A stretch of DNA of 64,000 nucleotides from Atriophallophorus winterbourni (taxonomy: Eukaryota > Platyhelminthes > Trematoda > Plagiorchiida > Microphallidae): contig JACCGJ010004934.1 in NCBI GenBank assembly GCA_013407085.1, positions 22,501-86,500 on the forward strand. The letters are read 5' to 3'. Position 1 is the first letter of the stretch; every line of letters starts with the position of its first letter. Position numbers and translations under genes: made by a program. A model generated the notes under the pieces. It did not search any database. It saw only the letters and a program-made list of their open reading frames with translations, and had not been told where the DNA came from. Below are positions 1 to 10,800 of the stretch, one piece after another.

Positions 1-850
1 CCAGAAGGATCTGGACAACCTACAGGTTTGGTCCATAAAAAATCGCATATTTTTCAATTTCCAAAAGTGTCACATGTTAAACATTGGCAAATATGTGGAG
101 TTCCAGTATTTTCTTGGAACACACATCCTCTCGTGTACCATGGAACAAAAGGACTTGGGTGTGTTAATAAGCAACACCCTCGGGATGTCGAGACACGATT
201 TATAGTGGATTATTTTGCTAAATGCCGAATTCACGAGTTCCGAAGCAGCCACATCGACCTGTCGAACAAACGCCCACCACTCAGCCGAACAACCCACTTT
301 AGGCTACTAACATGTTTGACCGCATCACAAGATCAAACATACTGACCAAAAAATCCATCGATCAAACTCTGACAGCGGTATGGAACAAACTTGACCTAAT
401 TGCAAAGAATGTGAACAACCGGTGAGTCACAAGGCGAGTAAAGTAATAACGTGTTTTCTGTGTATGGGTAAAATCCTTTGTAAATATGACCGTAATTTAG
501 CCCCTGATTCGATAGCATTAAAAAATAATGAAAAGGTTCCAGGCGCATGCCTTGTCTGTGTTCGTTGCAGAGTTAAATCCTTGCACGGTGCTTATATTTT
601 GAAGCCAACTTACAGAACAGAATGGCCAGTATCGAGTTGTGCCTTCGACGCGAGTAGGAAATATTGGTAAATCATGTGAGTACGCAAGTGAACACTTATG
701 TAAACCATCTTATCAATACATCGATTTTGGAGCCACCACTGAAGGAATCTGAGACTAAGTCTATTGGTGTGCCAAAAAGGAAAAGCACTAGGATAATTCT
801 CGATTTGGAATCAGTTAAAACGACCACGAAAGTAGAAAATCTTAACAGTG
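1..850. other. Unassigned left flank
   Basis: No family was recognised. Several open frames of 80-115 codons lie on the plus strand (28-345, 422-670, 664-1008), but none shows a motif I can name, and the last one runs into the LTR of the BEL element. The middle frame has three cysteine pairs, which is not enough to call a zinc-binding domain. This may be the edge of an older transposon or part of an intron. Confidence 0.3.
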
Positions 851-1160
851 TGAAGTACAATAGAGTACTTTTAGGGACGATATCCAAATTGCTCAGAATT
901 GCTTTCTATACTCGATTCAAAACCCGGTTAGAGATACGCGCGGAATTGTCCAATCAATGCAAAACCAATATATTTGCAAACAAATGCTCTACGGAAATGC
1001 GGTACTAAAACAAATATACAATAATATACAAAATACCTCAACACTGAAGATCCGGGAATAATTTCAGTAACAATTAAGAGCGTCTATGGGCGGAAAATAT
1101 GGCGCAAGTCCAATCAAGTAAATTGCGAACCAACAAAATGGCGGGAAAGATTAAAACAAA
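851..1160 (-). repeat. Downstream (3') LTR of the BEL element, approximate ends
   Basis: The sequence from about 857 to 1297 recurs almost unchanged at about 6070-6512. The pol stop codon lies at 1151-1153, so the true LTR is the part between about 851 and 1160. The plus-strand left end begins TG and a CA lies at about 1159. No clear polypurine tract was found, so both ends are approximate. Confidence 0.6.
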
Positions 1161-2287
1161 ATAAGAAAAGGAAGTACGAAGTAAGGAATCTTATAATCAA
1201 TCAGACCAGCGTTAGATCTTAGAAGCAACAGATCATTTGGAGAAAGAGCTGACGGTCGCTCTGGGTCATCATAAACCGGAACAATCGGTCGGTCATTCAC
1301 TATTCTTTCCGATTCTGCTAGTGCTGTCAAAATAACTTCGTCCGAAACGACTTGTTCTTTCACTAGATGGCTCAATATCTTACGAATTGTTCTGATCATC
1401 CTCTCCAAAACTCCACCACGATGGCTGGCTGAAGGAGGATTGAAGTGCCATTCTATACCACGTTTAGATGTCGCGTCGGCGATACTGTTTTGATCCAAAG
1501 AACGACAAATATTTTTCAATTCAGTTTCAGCTCCAACAAAATTAGAGCCATTGTCGCTCTGAAGGGCGCTTGGAGTTCCTCTTCTACATACGAATCTGTT
1601 CAATGCCATTAGAAATGAGTCCGTTGAAAGGTCATGAACTAATTCAATATGCACTGCCCGCATTCGCATGCACGTAAATAGACACCCATAGCGCTTAGCT
1701 ACGCTTCTCCCTTGCTTAACGCAAAAAGGGCCGAAATAATCAACTCCGGTGTGTTCAAAGGCGTGTAACCCCGTGCTGGTTCTGAATGTCGGCAGTGGCG
1801 CCGTGGCCTGATGGCAGGGCGCCGCATGTAGGCGTTTGCACTCCATACACGAGCGTAAAACTCGTTTAATTACCGCCATTCCCTTAATGATCCAGTATTT
1901 CCGGCGAATAATAGACAGAACATGTGAAGCTCCCGGGTGGCCGCACATCAAGTGATAATGCTGTATCATTAAGTCGGTGACTGGGTCATTATTAGGCAAG
2001 ATAGGGATACTTTTATCCATTTTATTGCATACTCTACCCCTTAGACATACGATTCCGTCTACAATGACAGGCTTCAGAGCAAGCAAATGCTTTGGGGGTC
2101 TGTTGCGTTCAGCTATTTCTGGGAAGTGTTTAATGTTCAGGCACGAAGGGATACTTTTATCCATTTTATTGCATACTCTACCCCTTAGACATACGATTCC
2201 GTCTACAATGACAGGCTTCAGAGCAAGCAAATGCTTTGGGGGTCTGTTGCGTTCAGCTATTTCTGGGAAGTGTTTAATGTTCACCAT
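1151..2287 (-). pseudogene. BEL integrase and pol C-terminus
   Basis: This 378-codon frame encodes the integrase part of the BEL polyprotein, which in intact elements inserts the cDNA into the chromosome. A histidine/cysteine zinc-binding region is visible (H-x3-H-type histidines near residue 110, CMEC near 142). It is followed by catalytic acidic residues in VDYFGP, SDNGSNF and GVLERM, matching the D,D,E triad. The N-terminal part holds a duplicated 48-residue segment. The stop at 1151 lies at the start of the LTR. The frame itself is open, but upstream pol frames are shifted, so the product would not be made as a complete polyprotein. Residues after the triad look typical for the family. 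Confidence 0.8.
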
Positions 2288-2290
2288 ACG
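2003..2290 (-). repeat. In-frame 144-bp tandem duplication inside BEL pol
   Basis: The segment starting at 2003 is repeated from 2147 with a period of 144 bp (48 codons). The two units are nearly identical and both open, so the linker between RNase H and integrase carries the same 48 residues twice. The identity implies a recent event, younger than the frameshifts could be judged to be. Confidence 0.85.
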
Positions 2291-2298
2291 AAGGATGT

Positions 2299-2739
2299 CT
2301 AACCTAGCTTCAAATTACCGATCCATAGGTCTATAATATAAGCATATATACCAGAGAAATAATGGCTCGTCTTGAGGCACAAAGATACTTTATCTGTTAA
2401 CAGAAACCGGGGTCCATCCAACCAAAACATGAGTTTTTCAACCGGTTTAGACTCGATTCCCCTGGACGCAACATCCGCAGGATTGAGATTTGATGGAACG
2501 TGGCGCCACTGTGACGGATCAGATAGTTCACGTATGCGTCTGATGAGATTAGCTACAAAGGTTGCATACCGCAACGAGGTGTTTGCTAGGTATCGCAAAA
2601 CAATGGCCGAATCGGTCCACAGAGTCACGTGACTCAATGACAAGTCTAATTCATAAACAAGTTGAGATGATAGTTTGCTAGCTGCAAGTGCTGCTGTTAA
2701 CTCCAGACGGGGTATAGTTATAAACTTAATGGGGGCCAC
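2299..2739 (-). pseudogene. BEL RNase H segment
   Basis: The frame encodes the RNase H region of the BEL pol. The motif RLELTAALAASKL carries the family's conserved glutamate, WTDSAIVL the central aspartate, and HVPSNLNPADVASRG the C-terminal H...D segment. In a living element this activity removes the RNA template during reverse transcription. The segment is out of frame with the RT part before it (ends 2788) and the integrase part after it (starts 2287), so the polyprotein is interrupted on both sides. The last 40 residues lack a recognisable motif. Confidence 0.8.
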
Positions 2740-2787
2740 GCGTGATTTACCGCAGAGAAAGCGACATTGACGTGAGCCATCTGTCTG

Positions 2788-3489
2788 TTAAACGCACAGA
2801 TACGCGACCACACCATAACCGGATTCTGATGCGTCGGAAAACAGGTGTAACTCAAATCGCGTGTAATTGCAGATATTAGGTATGAGGCAACGTGGCACTT
2901 CTAGATTTGCAATTATGGTAAGCAGGGCTAACCACTTGTTATAATTAGTTAACATAATTCCATCCAAGTTTGTATCCCAGCCTACCTTGTTTCGGCACGC
3001 CTCCTGTAGAACTAATTTTCCCAAAAGCAATACAGGAGCCACAAAACCCAAGGGGTCAAAAATTGATGCTATGTATGCAAGAAGTGATCTTCTGGTAGGA
3101 TGACTGACAGGTTCTCGCATGTCAAACACGAAAACATCCCTGTTCAAATTCCACTTAACACCCAAAGTTCGCTCAACGGATTCTCCAAAGAGAAAATTAT
3201 TCATCGACGTGGACGTTGACTCTGGACTTACATCACACAACACTTCCTTTCTGTTGCATGACCACTTCGCTAGCTGGAAACCACCCTTTGCGAGAAGTTT
3301 AGGCAAGCTTGAAACGATGGCTTTTGCTTGCTCGACTGAGTTCGTAGAACCGAGAAAGTCATCTACATAGAATTGTTTCAATAACCCCTTTTCTATTCCA
3401 TGATCGAACCCATCGATATGTTCATCGAAAATCCTGCTAAGTGCGTAGTTGGCGCAGAATGGCGAGGATTTTGCTCCAAACGGATGCAC
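2788..3489 (-). pseudogene. BEL reverse transcriptase, palm and thumb
   Basis: This 233-codon piece covers the second half of the RT domain. The catalytic box reads FYVDDFLGS, with YVDD at 3358-3369. Downstream motifs (TLGVKWN, IASIFDPLGFVAPV, LFSDASESGYG) are those seen between RT and RNase H in BEL/Pao elements, and the last marks the first RNase H aspartate. It is separated by a frameshift from the RT fingers at 3517-3789. The catalytic aspartates themselves are intact. Confidence 0.85.
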
Positions 3490-3516
3490 GTTCCATTCAT
3501 AGACCTCAGGACTTCA

Positions 3517-3789
3517 TCAGGCATCGTCTTTCCACCAAAGGGTGCTGAAAGCCCATTTATCCCTTTCGGGCATGCGAACTTGCAGAAACATATCTTTAAT
3601 ATCAGCACACAGAGCTACTTGGTATCGGCGGAACCTGTGAAGGACACCCGTGAGACTGTTCACAATATCGGGCCCTTGAAGCAGCATATCGTTCAAGAAA
3701 GTTCCTCTAAATTTAGCTGCGCAGTCGAAAACGATTCGCAGCTTTTCCGGTTTTTGGGATTGATAACTGGATGATGCGGTAAAAACCAC
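3517..3789 (-). pseudogene. BEL reverse transcriptase, fingers
   Basis: The frame holds the first RT motifs: [11 protein letters not shown] and [15 protein letters not shown], the latter with the first catalytic aspartate. It overlaps the end of the protease frame (3693-4928) in another register, which marks a frameshift around 3700-3780. A stop at 3517, shortly before the palm segment, marks a second lesion. The sequence between is otherwise collinear with the family. Confidence 0.8.
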
Positions 3790-4928
3790 CGTTTGATATT
3801 GGGATCGCCACGACGTAAATGACCCTTTTCGAAATGAGTCTTCATTGTGGCGATATAACGATCTCGAAGGGATTGATCCTTCATTAGCTTACGGCCTAAG
3901 CTGCTTAGCCTCATTCGCGCCAAATGGTAATTGTCTGGCAAATCAAGTAACGTACATCTCCATGGCACCCCTATTTCGTAGTGACCATCGACAAGGCGAA
4001 GTGATGACTCCACTTCGTGTTGTGCTCTGACATCGTCGAGAGAGGGATGTGGTGTCTCAGAGTCTCCAGGATCAGAAAATTCTGAGTCATACAACTTAGT
4101 CAGCAATGTCTCGATGCTCGGATGTTCTTGTAGGATCGCGTTGACGCGACGAGGTGACATGTCATGTTGACCCGTTGGCCCTCTCAAAACCCAACCCAAT
4201 GGCGTCTTGATTGCAAACGGTTCTCGTTCTTTTCGAAGTTTATGTTCCGAACCGCAATGCACATCCGGAACATCACAACCTATAAGAATGCTCACGCGAC
4301 TCGACCTGAGGGATTCCAGTGAAACTCCTTCAAGATGAGGCCATCGATTAATATCGATCTTGGGAATATCAACACGACTGACAGGCAGTCTGTTCACAAC
4401 AATTGAGTGTTCGATCACACAATTGAATTTATTGTCTAGTGAGGATAGCTTTACATTGGTTTGCCCACAAGTCATTGTCTTAGAGCCATGTAAACTGGAG
4501 ATGCTCAGCTTAATTTTCCTCGATTCAAGTCCTAATGGCTCTAACAAATCCCTGTCAAGTAAGGTGCAGTCCGATCCGTTATCAAGAAAGGCGTAAGTAG
4601 ACACCGAACCGCGTGGACCCACCAGCCTAACTGGGACGAAACCAAGATGTACGCCATTAGAAGCTAAGCTATAGGAGTTACACACCTGAGCTATTTCTTC
4701 TGTCGCCCTTTCAACATTGTTAGTAGACGTATGAAGGAGATAGTGATGGGCTTTACTAAAACCATCTAATCGACAAAGTTGTTGCGATTTGCAGTCTACA
4801 ATTTTATGTTTACCTTTAAGGCACCGGAAGCACAGTCCATTTCGCCTAAGTGTATCCCATCTTTTTTGGACGTTATAACTCCGGAAAATTGAACATTCCT
4901 CCAGAGGGTTGGTTGACTGACAAAGCAT
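3693..4928 (-). pseudogene. BEL zinc knuckle, protease and RT N-terminus
   Basis: Near the N-terminus lies a CCHC knuckle (C33-x2-C-x4-H-x4-C46), the nucleic-acid-binding end of gag. A retropepsin-like core follows with FLDNGSD near residue 115. The active triplet is DNG instead of the usual DSG or DTG, so protease activity is doubtful, or this is a lineage variant. Further on come a hydrophobic GCD motif, LGWVLRG and [10 protein letters not shown], which introduces the RT in BEL elements. The frame loses register at the RT start. Upstream, gag is separated by two stops near 5157 and 5010. Confidence 0.8.
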
Positions 4929-5156
4929 ACAGATTTTCGTTAGTGGAGAATGCTGAACAGCAGCAATTCTACGACCAGAACTGAAGGGAGGCGAAGACTT
5001 TGTGTTTTAAAATGCTAAGGCACCATACTCTGTACTAGCTATTGCTAATCTTCTTTCTACAATAGCCATTAAATCTTCAAATGACGGCTCCTTGTTCAGC
5101 GCCATTAAAGACTCTGCCACTTCAGCCCACTTTATCTGTAGTGGCTTTGGTAATCG

Positions 5157-6020
5157 CTAAACAATTTTCAGCAGATTAGTTGTACAGTTTAAATCTGCGG
5201 CACGGTTTAGTTGTGAAAGACTAATGTTGCAACTGCGCATCTGCTGCAACAAGGATTCTAGCGTAGCTTGATCACCAGACCGAATAACCGGTCCTGAATA
5301 TAAATCCTTTGTGACGCAGTCGACGATTTGATGTGGCTTTCCATATTGTGCACGGAGTATTTCTATAGCACTAGAAAAACAACTCCCACGAGAAAGCAAA
5401 ACGCAATGCCGAAAAGACTCCTTGGGTGTCCCTTTACAATAATAGATAAGGTAGCAAAGTTTTTGATAAGGATCCGTAACCTGAGATTCTATGTGGCTGG
5501 CGAACGACCTCATGAATGTGACAAAGTCAGCTGGTGAACCATCAAATGGCTCGATTTCTATTTTGGGCAAACTGAGTCCCACGGCCAGGCTTCTGAAGAG
5601 AGATTCAATTGATGGCTGTGGTGGTAGGCTTCCATCTTCGGCACGTTTCACAGAATAAACATCTTGATCAATATACTGATCATGATCACGATTGGCCTTC
5701 GATCTTTTCAAAGCTAGGCGTCGCCTTTTAAGCTCTAACTCTTCCTCTGCTAAACGCAACTCTTCTTCCTCCCATAAGTCGTCATGCTCCTTTGGAGCAT
5801 CCTCTCTAATGCTATGGGCCTGCCTTGAACCCTGAGACAAACGTGGGGAATGAATAATGGGGCAACCAAAATTGATATAATGAGTGTCTGGCTGACTCAC
5901 ATGGGTAGGGGATGCAGGAGGGATAACAAGGGTCGAAGGACAACATTGCTCCATATTGGATGCGCTTGAACCATCGATTTTCTCGTCTGACTTCTCCGAC
6001 ATGCTTCTTGTTGTTGCCAT
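5157..6020 (-). pseudogene. BEL gag-like N-terminal segment
   Basis: A 287-codon frame starts with ATG at 6020, just inside the LTR. It has a low-complexity acidic/arginine coiled-coil stretch (EEEELRLAEEELELKRRR near residue 85-105) and then a capsid-like region with FDGSPADFVTFMRSF, resembling the gag domain of Pao-type elements (F-x-G-x2-x-F-x-x-F). It ends at a TAG. The same frame continues beyond with gag-like sequence, so this stop is a nonsense mutation and not a natural end. Confidence 0.75.
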
Positions 6021-6061
6021 ATTCCTTATCGTCCAACGAATTCCCGAGAATTGTTGAGTAC

Positions 6062-6512
6062 TGTAAATTACAATAGAGTACTTTTAGGGACGATATCCAA
6101 ATTGCTCGGAATTGCTTTCTATACTCGATTCAAAACCCGGTTAGAGATACGCGCAGAATTGTCCAATCAATGCAAAACCAATATATTTGCAAACAAATGC
6201 TCTATAGAAATGCGGTACTAAAACAAATATACAATAATATACAAAATACCTCAACACTGAAGATCCGGGAATAATTTCAATAACAATTAAGAGCGTCTAT
6301 GGGCGGAAAATATGGCGCAAGTCCAATCAAGTAAATTGCGAACCAACAAAATGGCGGGAAAGATTAAAACAAAATAAGAAAAGGAAGTACGAAGTAAGGA
6401 ATCTTATAATCAATCAGACCAGCGTTAGATCTTAGAAGCAACAGATCATTTGGAGAAAGAGCTGACGGTCGCTCTGGGTCATCATAAACCGGAACAATCG
6501 GTCGGTCATTCA
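6062..6512 (-). repeat. Upstream LTR plus a second copy of the pol 3' end
   Basis: 6062-6362 matches the downstream LTR. 6363-6512 additionally matches the last ~150 bp of pol (1160-1297), which is coding sequence and should not lie upstream of a 5' LTR. On the minus strand the order is therefore pol end - LTR - gag - pol - LTR, as expected for two tandem elements sharing one LTR after recombination. The upstream element is cut at about 6512. Confidence 0.7.
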
Positions 6513-6537
6513 TGGTGCCGTGACCAGGATCAAAACA

Positions 6538-6590
6538 ATTCCGAGCAATTTGGATATCGTCCCTAAAAGTACTCTATTGTACTTTACAAA
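6538..6590. repeat. Inverted fragment of the BEL LTR end
   Basis: These bases are the reverse complement of the first ~50 bp of the LTR (compare 851-905 and 6062-6112). The LTR start therefore appears facing both ways within 530 bp. It lies immediately next to the junction with the CR1a/RTE block. Confidence 0.75.
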
Positions 6591-6698
6591 CAGAGATATG
6601 CTGTTAGCTTCGACCTCAGCTGTATACTCCAAAACTGCTGTTGATGGCCTCCTTCGGTCGATGTCGACCGTGGATGAACATCACAAACGCGTGAATGT

Positions 6699-6983
6699 TC
6701 AGGTTTTGCAGCTTTTTGAGTGACTAAACAGTCCAATTCGGGAGGAACAATCTCTTCCGCAGCGCTGGCAACGATAGTCAGAACTCGGTTGAATTGCGTC
6801 AATAGCACGTCGGCGGCGAGATCTGCGTTCAGCCGCCAAGAGCTGTATCTGCTCTTCCCCAGCATGGAGACGACGCTTTACACAGTGCCTCCAATGTGAG
6901 CGGTCAAGAGCAAGTTCTTCCCAACTCGCCGGGTCAATGCCAAGAGCTTTCATTTCTTTTTTGCAAACGTCTTTGGACCGCAA
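6699..6983 (-). pseudogene. LINE C-terminal fragment with cysteine finger
   Basis: The 94-codon frame resembles the C-terminal tail of animal LINE reverse transcriptases. It has a helix with W-x6-DRS-x-WR, an arginine-rich linker and a terminal finger (CQRC-x8-... SHSKSC) in which two cysteines precede histidine/cysteine. Nothing of the RT core is present beside it. It lies antisense to, and just upstream of, the CR1a ORF1 remnant. A second copy occurs at about 43911-44195 with a stop replacing a tryptophan, and a further relic is at 40640-40735 on the plus strand. Confidence 0.6.
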
Positions 6984-6999
6984 GTGCGGTCACCACAAC

Positions 7000-7965
7000 T
7001 GCTGTATCTGACTCACAATGTCAAAACACAAATGTTTTAAATTCGAAAAAATCTGACATTCCGGTACACAAACAGAAATCCCCACACGCGCTGAACGTGA
7101 TATTTACGAACGTCAGTGAGTCCCAAGAAAGTCTGTTGGATAGCAAACAGAAACACGACTTCAAGAAATGGTCACAACTTTGCCAGGTAATGGAAATTGA
7201 ACATGTAATCTCAGAAAAACTGACTCGTCTAACTCGCCACTCAACATCAGCTCATATTGGTCAACCTCGCTTGCTCAAGTTAACAATAAAATGCGAGGCT
7301 GATATCGAGAACGTACTGATGAATGCGTCTCTACTCAAAACAGATCACGACTCAAAATGCCGCATATATCCCGATGTGCCGTGGTGTGAAAGGAAGGGTA
7401 GCTTGAACACCAGGGCACAAACGGTATCGCGAAGTATGGTTCTACTTGGTGTACAAGAAAATACTTCTCGAGCATCGATTCAAGAAACCGTAGAGCACGA
7501 CGTCAAACAATGGCGCTACATTGTGTGTTGCCTAGATATTTCTAATGCCATTTTTGTGGACACTTTTTGAGTTCCTTTTTCGCCAACATATAAAGGGGAT
7601 GGACCAAAACCTCTGAAGCTTAAGTTCTTGACCAGCGCTATGGACGAACTCGTAAGTTCGGAATTGAAAAAAGGAAAACGAACGTTAACCAATGACGTTA
7701 CACTTAGCCCACCCAAACCTCGTGTCATAAGTCAAACACTACCCCTTCTGGAGACAGCGGTTATCAGCGTTTTCATCAAAATGGAAGAAATCAAGACATC
7801 AAATAAAGTCATAGGTCCGGCTCAAATCGAGCCGAACAATTCACATCGAAACCAAATTGGCGATTCAAGCAGTCGGCGACCAATAAGAAGCTCTCATGTT
7901 GTATCATCTCAGGCACTGACTATTCAGAGGGATCCGGCATCACACTGATTAACGCCTTATCACAA
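7000..7965 (+). pseudogene. CR1a ORF1-like remnant
   Basis: Two open pieces (to 7570 and 7628-7948) are separated by a stop and shift. The first contains W-x-x-L-C...I..RL.R and a PRLLKLTIK / RIYPDVPWCERKG pattern. That style is typical of the ORF1 products of trematode and other invertebrate CR1 LINEs, which bind the element RNA. I recognise no enzymatic motif. The second piece is polar and low in motif content. Copy 3 carries the same sequence at 44210-45158 with a premature TAA at 44457. The frame's first ~35 codons, before about 7000, belong to another repeat. Confidence 0.5.
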
Positions 7966-8059
7966 ACCACATGATTCATCACTACATGTTAAGTCCGACA
8001 CCAGAGAAGCCGGACCAATAACTTCAGTTTACACCCTGTAATTATTCACGAAAAATACG

Positions 8060-8350
8060 AATAAGTGTATCTATACAAACGCGAACAGCCTTTTCAAACA
8101 ATTAATCAAATTGACCGAGATTTGTAATGAAACGGTGCCGGACATAGTTGCAATAACAGAAACGTGGTTCCATTCCTCATTGTCTGATAATGAACTCTCT
8201 TTGCCAGGCATGTCTCTATTACGGCTTGACCGATTAGGCGATGGCTGAGGAGAAGCACTCTACTTCAAGCAATCGTTTATCTGCAGAGCTATGAACGACA
8301 AGGCCCATGATATAACAGACACACTTTGGTGCTCTCTGGCTCTTACTTCA
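8060..8350 (+). pseudogene. CR1a endonuclease N-terminal remnant
   Basis: A frame interrupted by stops reads P-D-I-V-A-I-T-E-T-W followed by a DNELSLPGMSLLRLDR segment. This matches the glutamate-bearing motif of APE-type LINE endonucleases (ITETW) and its next conserved block. The rest of the endonuclease, including the D-x-N and SDH motifs, is missing; the sequence runs into the RTE insertion at about 8351. Confidence 0.65.
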
Positions 8351-8355
8351 GTTAG

Positions 8356-8856
8356 TTAATCCCTTGAGTTCCTTGAGCAACATAGGGCCTCGGCAATTTG
8401 TCTCCAGTTTGGTCTGTCCATAGCAGCTAGTTTGATGTCGTTCCAGTTAAGTCCACACTTGTGGATTTCCTCTGCACACGAGCGCTTTCTAGATAGTCTT
8501 GGGCGTCCGACCCGTCTCTTCCCGATTGGGTTCCATTTCAGAGCATGACGCGTGATGTCATCATAAGGTTTCCGCAAGGTGTGCCCAACCCATCTCCACT
8601 TTCTTCTACTGATCTGCTTTGAGATCGGGTCCTCAGAAGCAATATGCCACAGGTTTTGATTCCTTAACCTTTGTGTCCATTTTACCCCAATAATTCGACG
8701 AATGCAATTATTGTGGAATGATTGCAAGCGGCCAGAAGACTTTGCTGTCACTCGCAAGGTTACCGATCCATAAAGTAGCACGGATTTGACGTTGCTTCTG
8801 AATATACGGAGTTTCGTGCGTTCTGATAGAACCTTCGACTCCCAAATGGGTTTCAA
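8356..8856 (-). pseudogene. RTE C-terminal domain, copy 1
   Basis: A 166-codon frame with the family's typical end: TKLRIFRSNVKSVLLYG, CIRRIIGVKW, KWRWVGHTLRK, TRHALKWNP-x-GKRRVGRPR and a terminal W-x-D-x-A-x-DR-x-NWR. The function of this tail in LINEs is not well defined. Here the last codons abut the CR1a target at about 8351, with no obvious A-rich or microsatellite tail preserved. Confidence 0.8.
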
Positions 8857-9126
8857 AGCTATGAACGCGTATCTTGCTTTGCGATTCTGGCGACTAAGTC
8901 TTCGTCCGTTCCACCACTTATTGAAACAAGGCTGCCAAGTTAGACGAATTGCGTGACGTCTTTAACTGCTTTAACAATGATGGCGATTGATGGGTGCTCA
9001 TCAGTTGGCACACTGAGGACTTCTGTTTTTTTCGGTATTCACGCGCAGTCCTGCATATGAAGCAAAGTGTGCTAGTCTATCGATCTTTCTCTGAAGACGT
9101 TGGGGGCCACGTGATATCAAGCACAC

Positions 9127-9870
9127 ATCATCAGCGTATTCCCGATCCTCTAAATGCTCGGATTCCTTCTAATCGATACCGTTCCTCTCACCTTTCACTG
9201 TGTGTTTCATTATACAGTCTATAAAGCAACAGAAAAATCATTGGGGACAACAGCCATCCCTGGCATACGCCAGTCTCAACTGCAAATGGATCAGTAAGTC
9301 TTCCGTTGTGAATTACCTGACAGGAGGCACCTTCATACAGCTGCTTTATGAGGTCCATGTACAGCTGTAGGTGGTGGAAAAAGCATCCATATGAATTCGC
9401 GGTCCACACTGTCAAAGGCTTTCTCAAAATCTATGAAGTTAAGGCAAAGAGGCGATTGCCTTTCAAAGCTTTGTTCAATTATTATGCGGAGGGTCGCAAT
9501 TTGGTCGATACCAGACTTTTGTTTTCTGAAGCCCAATTGCTCTGGCCTTAATACTCGATTCGATATCGTCGCGCAAACGCAGAAGGATGATGCGCGTTAG
9601 TACGTTACTAGGGACTGAGAGCAGCATGATACCTCGACAGTTTTTGCATAGCCTCAGATCTCCTTTCTTAGGAAGTTTGACCAAATGACCTCTCTTCCCA
9701 TCATTTGGGACCCGTCTTTCTGACCAGATTTTCTGCAGCAGAGGAAGTAACATATCTTGCTTTACCCGTCTGACAATAACGTGCTTACAACTGCCTTGCC
9801 AACAGTCTTTCAGAGCGGTCCAGTGTTCATTTATTGGGAGTTCAGGGGTTACCTTGTTGAGCGATTCCAA
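9127..9870 (-). pseudogene. RTE reverse transcriptase core, copy 1
   Basis: The frame 9870-9475 carries IPKKGD-type and LLSVPSNVLTRI motifs. 9536-9333 has DQIATLRIIIEQS and NFIDFEKAFDSVDR with the first catalytic aspartate, and 9427-9188 has TGVCQGWLLSPMIF. The YADD box lies at 9127-9138, in the sequence EYADDVCLIS, outside any long frame. These are the ordered RT motifs of RTE elements. Three shifts break the domain. The second copy has its YADD box at 24963-24974. Confidence 0.8.
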
Positions 9871-10065
9871 TCTGTTTTTCAGTGAGATTGAGAAAATCTC
9901 TCTTGTACGCTATTCCCTTAGTTTCTGCGTGTGATACTTTACACTAGGCCGACTGCCGGGTTCGCAGAAAGCTCTCAACTTGATTTTAATTGTAGCCATT
10001 AGAAGGTAGTGGTCTGAAGCAACATCCGCACTTCGCATTACGCGTGTATCAAGGTGACTATGTCT

Positions 10066-10800
10066 TCATTTTCGTGAAATCGATAGGTGATCGATTTGAT
10101 TTGCAGTAAAACCACCAGGTGATGTCCAGGTGGCCTTGTGGATGTTTCGGTGTTGAAAGATACCGCCTCCGATGACCAGATCGTAGAGCGCGCAAAAATC
10201 GGCGAAAAGTTCACTGTTCTCATCCATTTCACCTAGGGCGTGCGTACCCATCACAGATTATCTCCCAGTGTTATCTGGACCCAACTCCGCGTTCATGTCA
10301 CCCATCAAAAGCATTATATCTCAATTGGATCTCTTGTCTAGGACAGACTGCAGACGCACGTAAAATTCTTCTTTCGACTCAAGACTAGCATTGTTTGTGG
10401 GCGCATACCATTGAATTACCGTCACCTTTCTCCCCTTGGAGTTGAATCTGGCTGTGATTATCCGTGAGTCAACGTGTTCCCTTCCAATGAGAGCGCTTAC
10501 AGCTATTGGGGATAGCATAATGACGACGCCTTCTGAATGACTATGGTTCTCATCTTCATGACCTGATTAAATAATCCGTTCCCCAGATGTCAAAACCAAC
10601 ATACCAGATCCATTCAATCTACTTTCACATATTCCCAGCAGTTGTATTCCATAACTTTGCATTTCTTTCGCGACCTGTGCAGCCTTTCCGGTCTCATACA
10701 TCGTACGGATGTTCAATGTGGCAATCTTTTTTGTTGCTTTCATCGATAGAAGATTCATCTGCTGACTGGCTTCCGGTGGGCTTTCACCAGTCTGCGTCAT
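10066..10800 (-). pseudogene. RTE endonuclease domain, copy 1
   Basis: Three consecutive frames (10800-10567, 10518-10321, 10254-10066) contain the landmarks of an APE-type endonuclease: TLNIRTM, LGICESR with the catalytic glutamate, QWYAPTNN, GDMNAE-like D-x-N between frames (about 10300), GEMDE-x-F, and QIDHL near the end. In a working LINE this domain nicks target DNA to start reverse transcription. Frameshifts and a lost register between the frames make this copy inactive. The ATG at 10800 is preceded by the leader region and is the likely family start. Confidence 0.8.

Larger units (their letters stand above)
851..6362 (-). mobile_element. BEL/Pao-type LTR retrotransposon, decayed
   Basis: Reading on the minus strand, a gag-like frame (6020-5157) is followed by a CCHC knuckle and aspartic protease, then reverse transcriptase with a YVDD box, RNase H, and an integrase with HHCC and DDE features. 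The order protease-RT-RNase H-integrase and the sequence style fit BEL/Pao elements, which are common in flatworms. Near-identical repeats flank it (from about 851 and from about 6062), each starting TGT-AAAGTACAATAG or a close variant. The normally continuous gag-pol frame is broken by stops at about 5157 and 5010 and by shifts near 3750, 3500, 2760 and 2290. I therefore expect it to be non-autonomous now. Confidence 0.85.

Noticed and set aside
6896..7570. Single 224-residue gene product
   Set aside because: The first ~35 codons lie on the antisense LINE C-terminal fragment and the rest is the CR1a ORF1 remnant; the long frame is a chance fusion.
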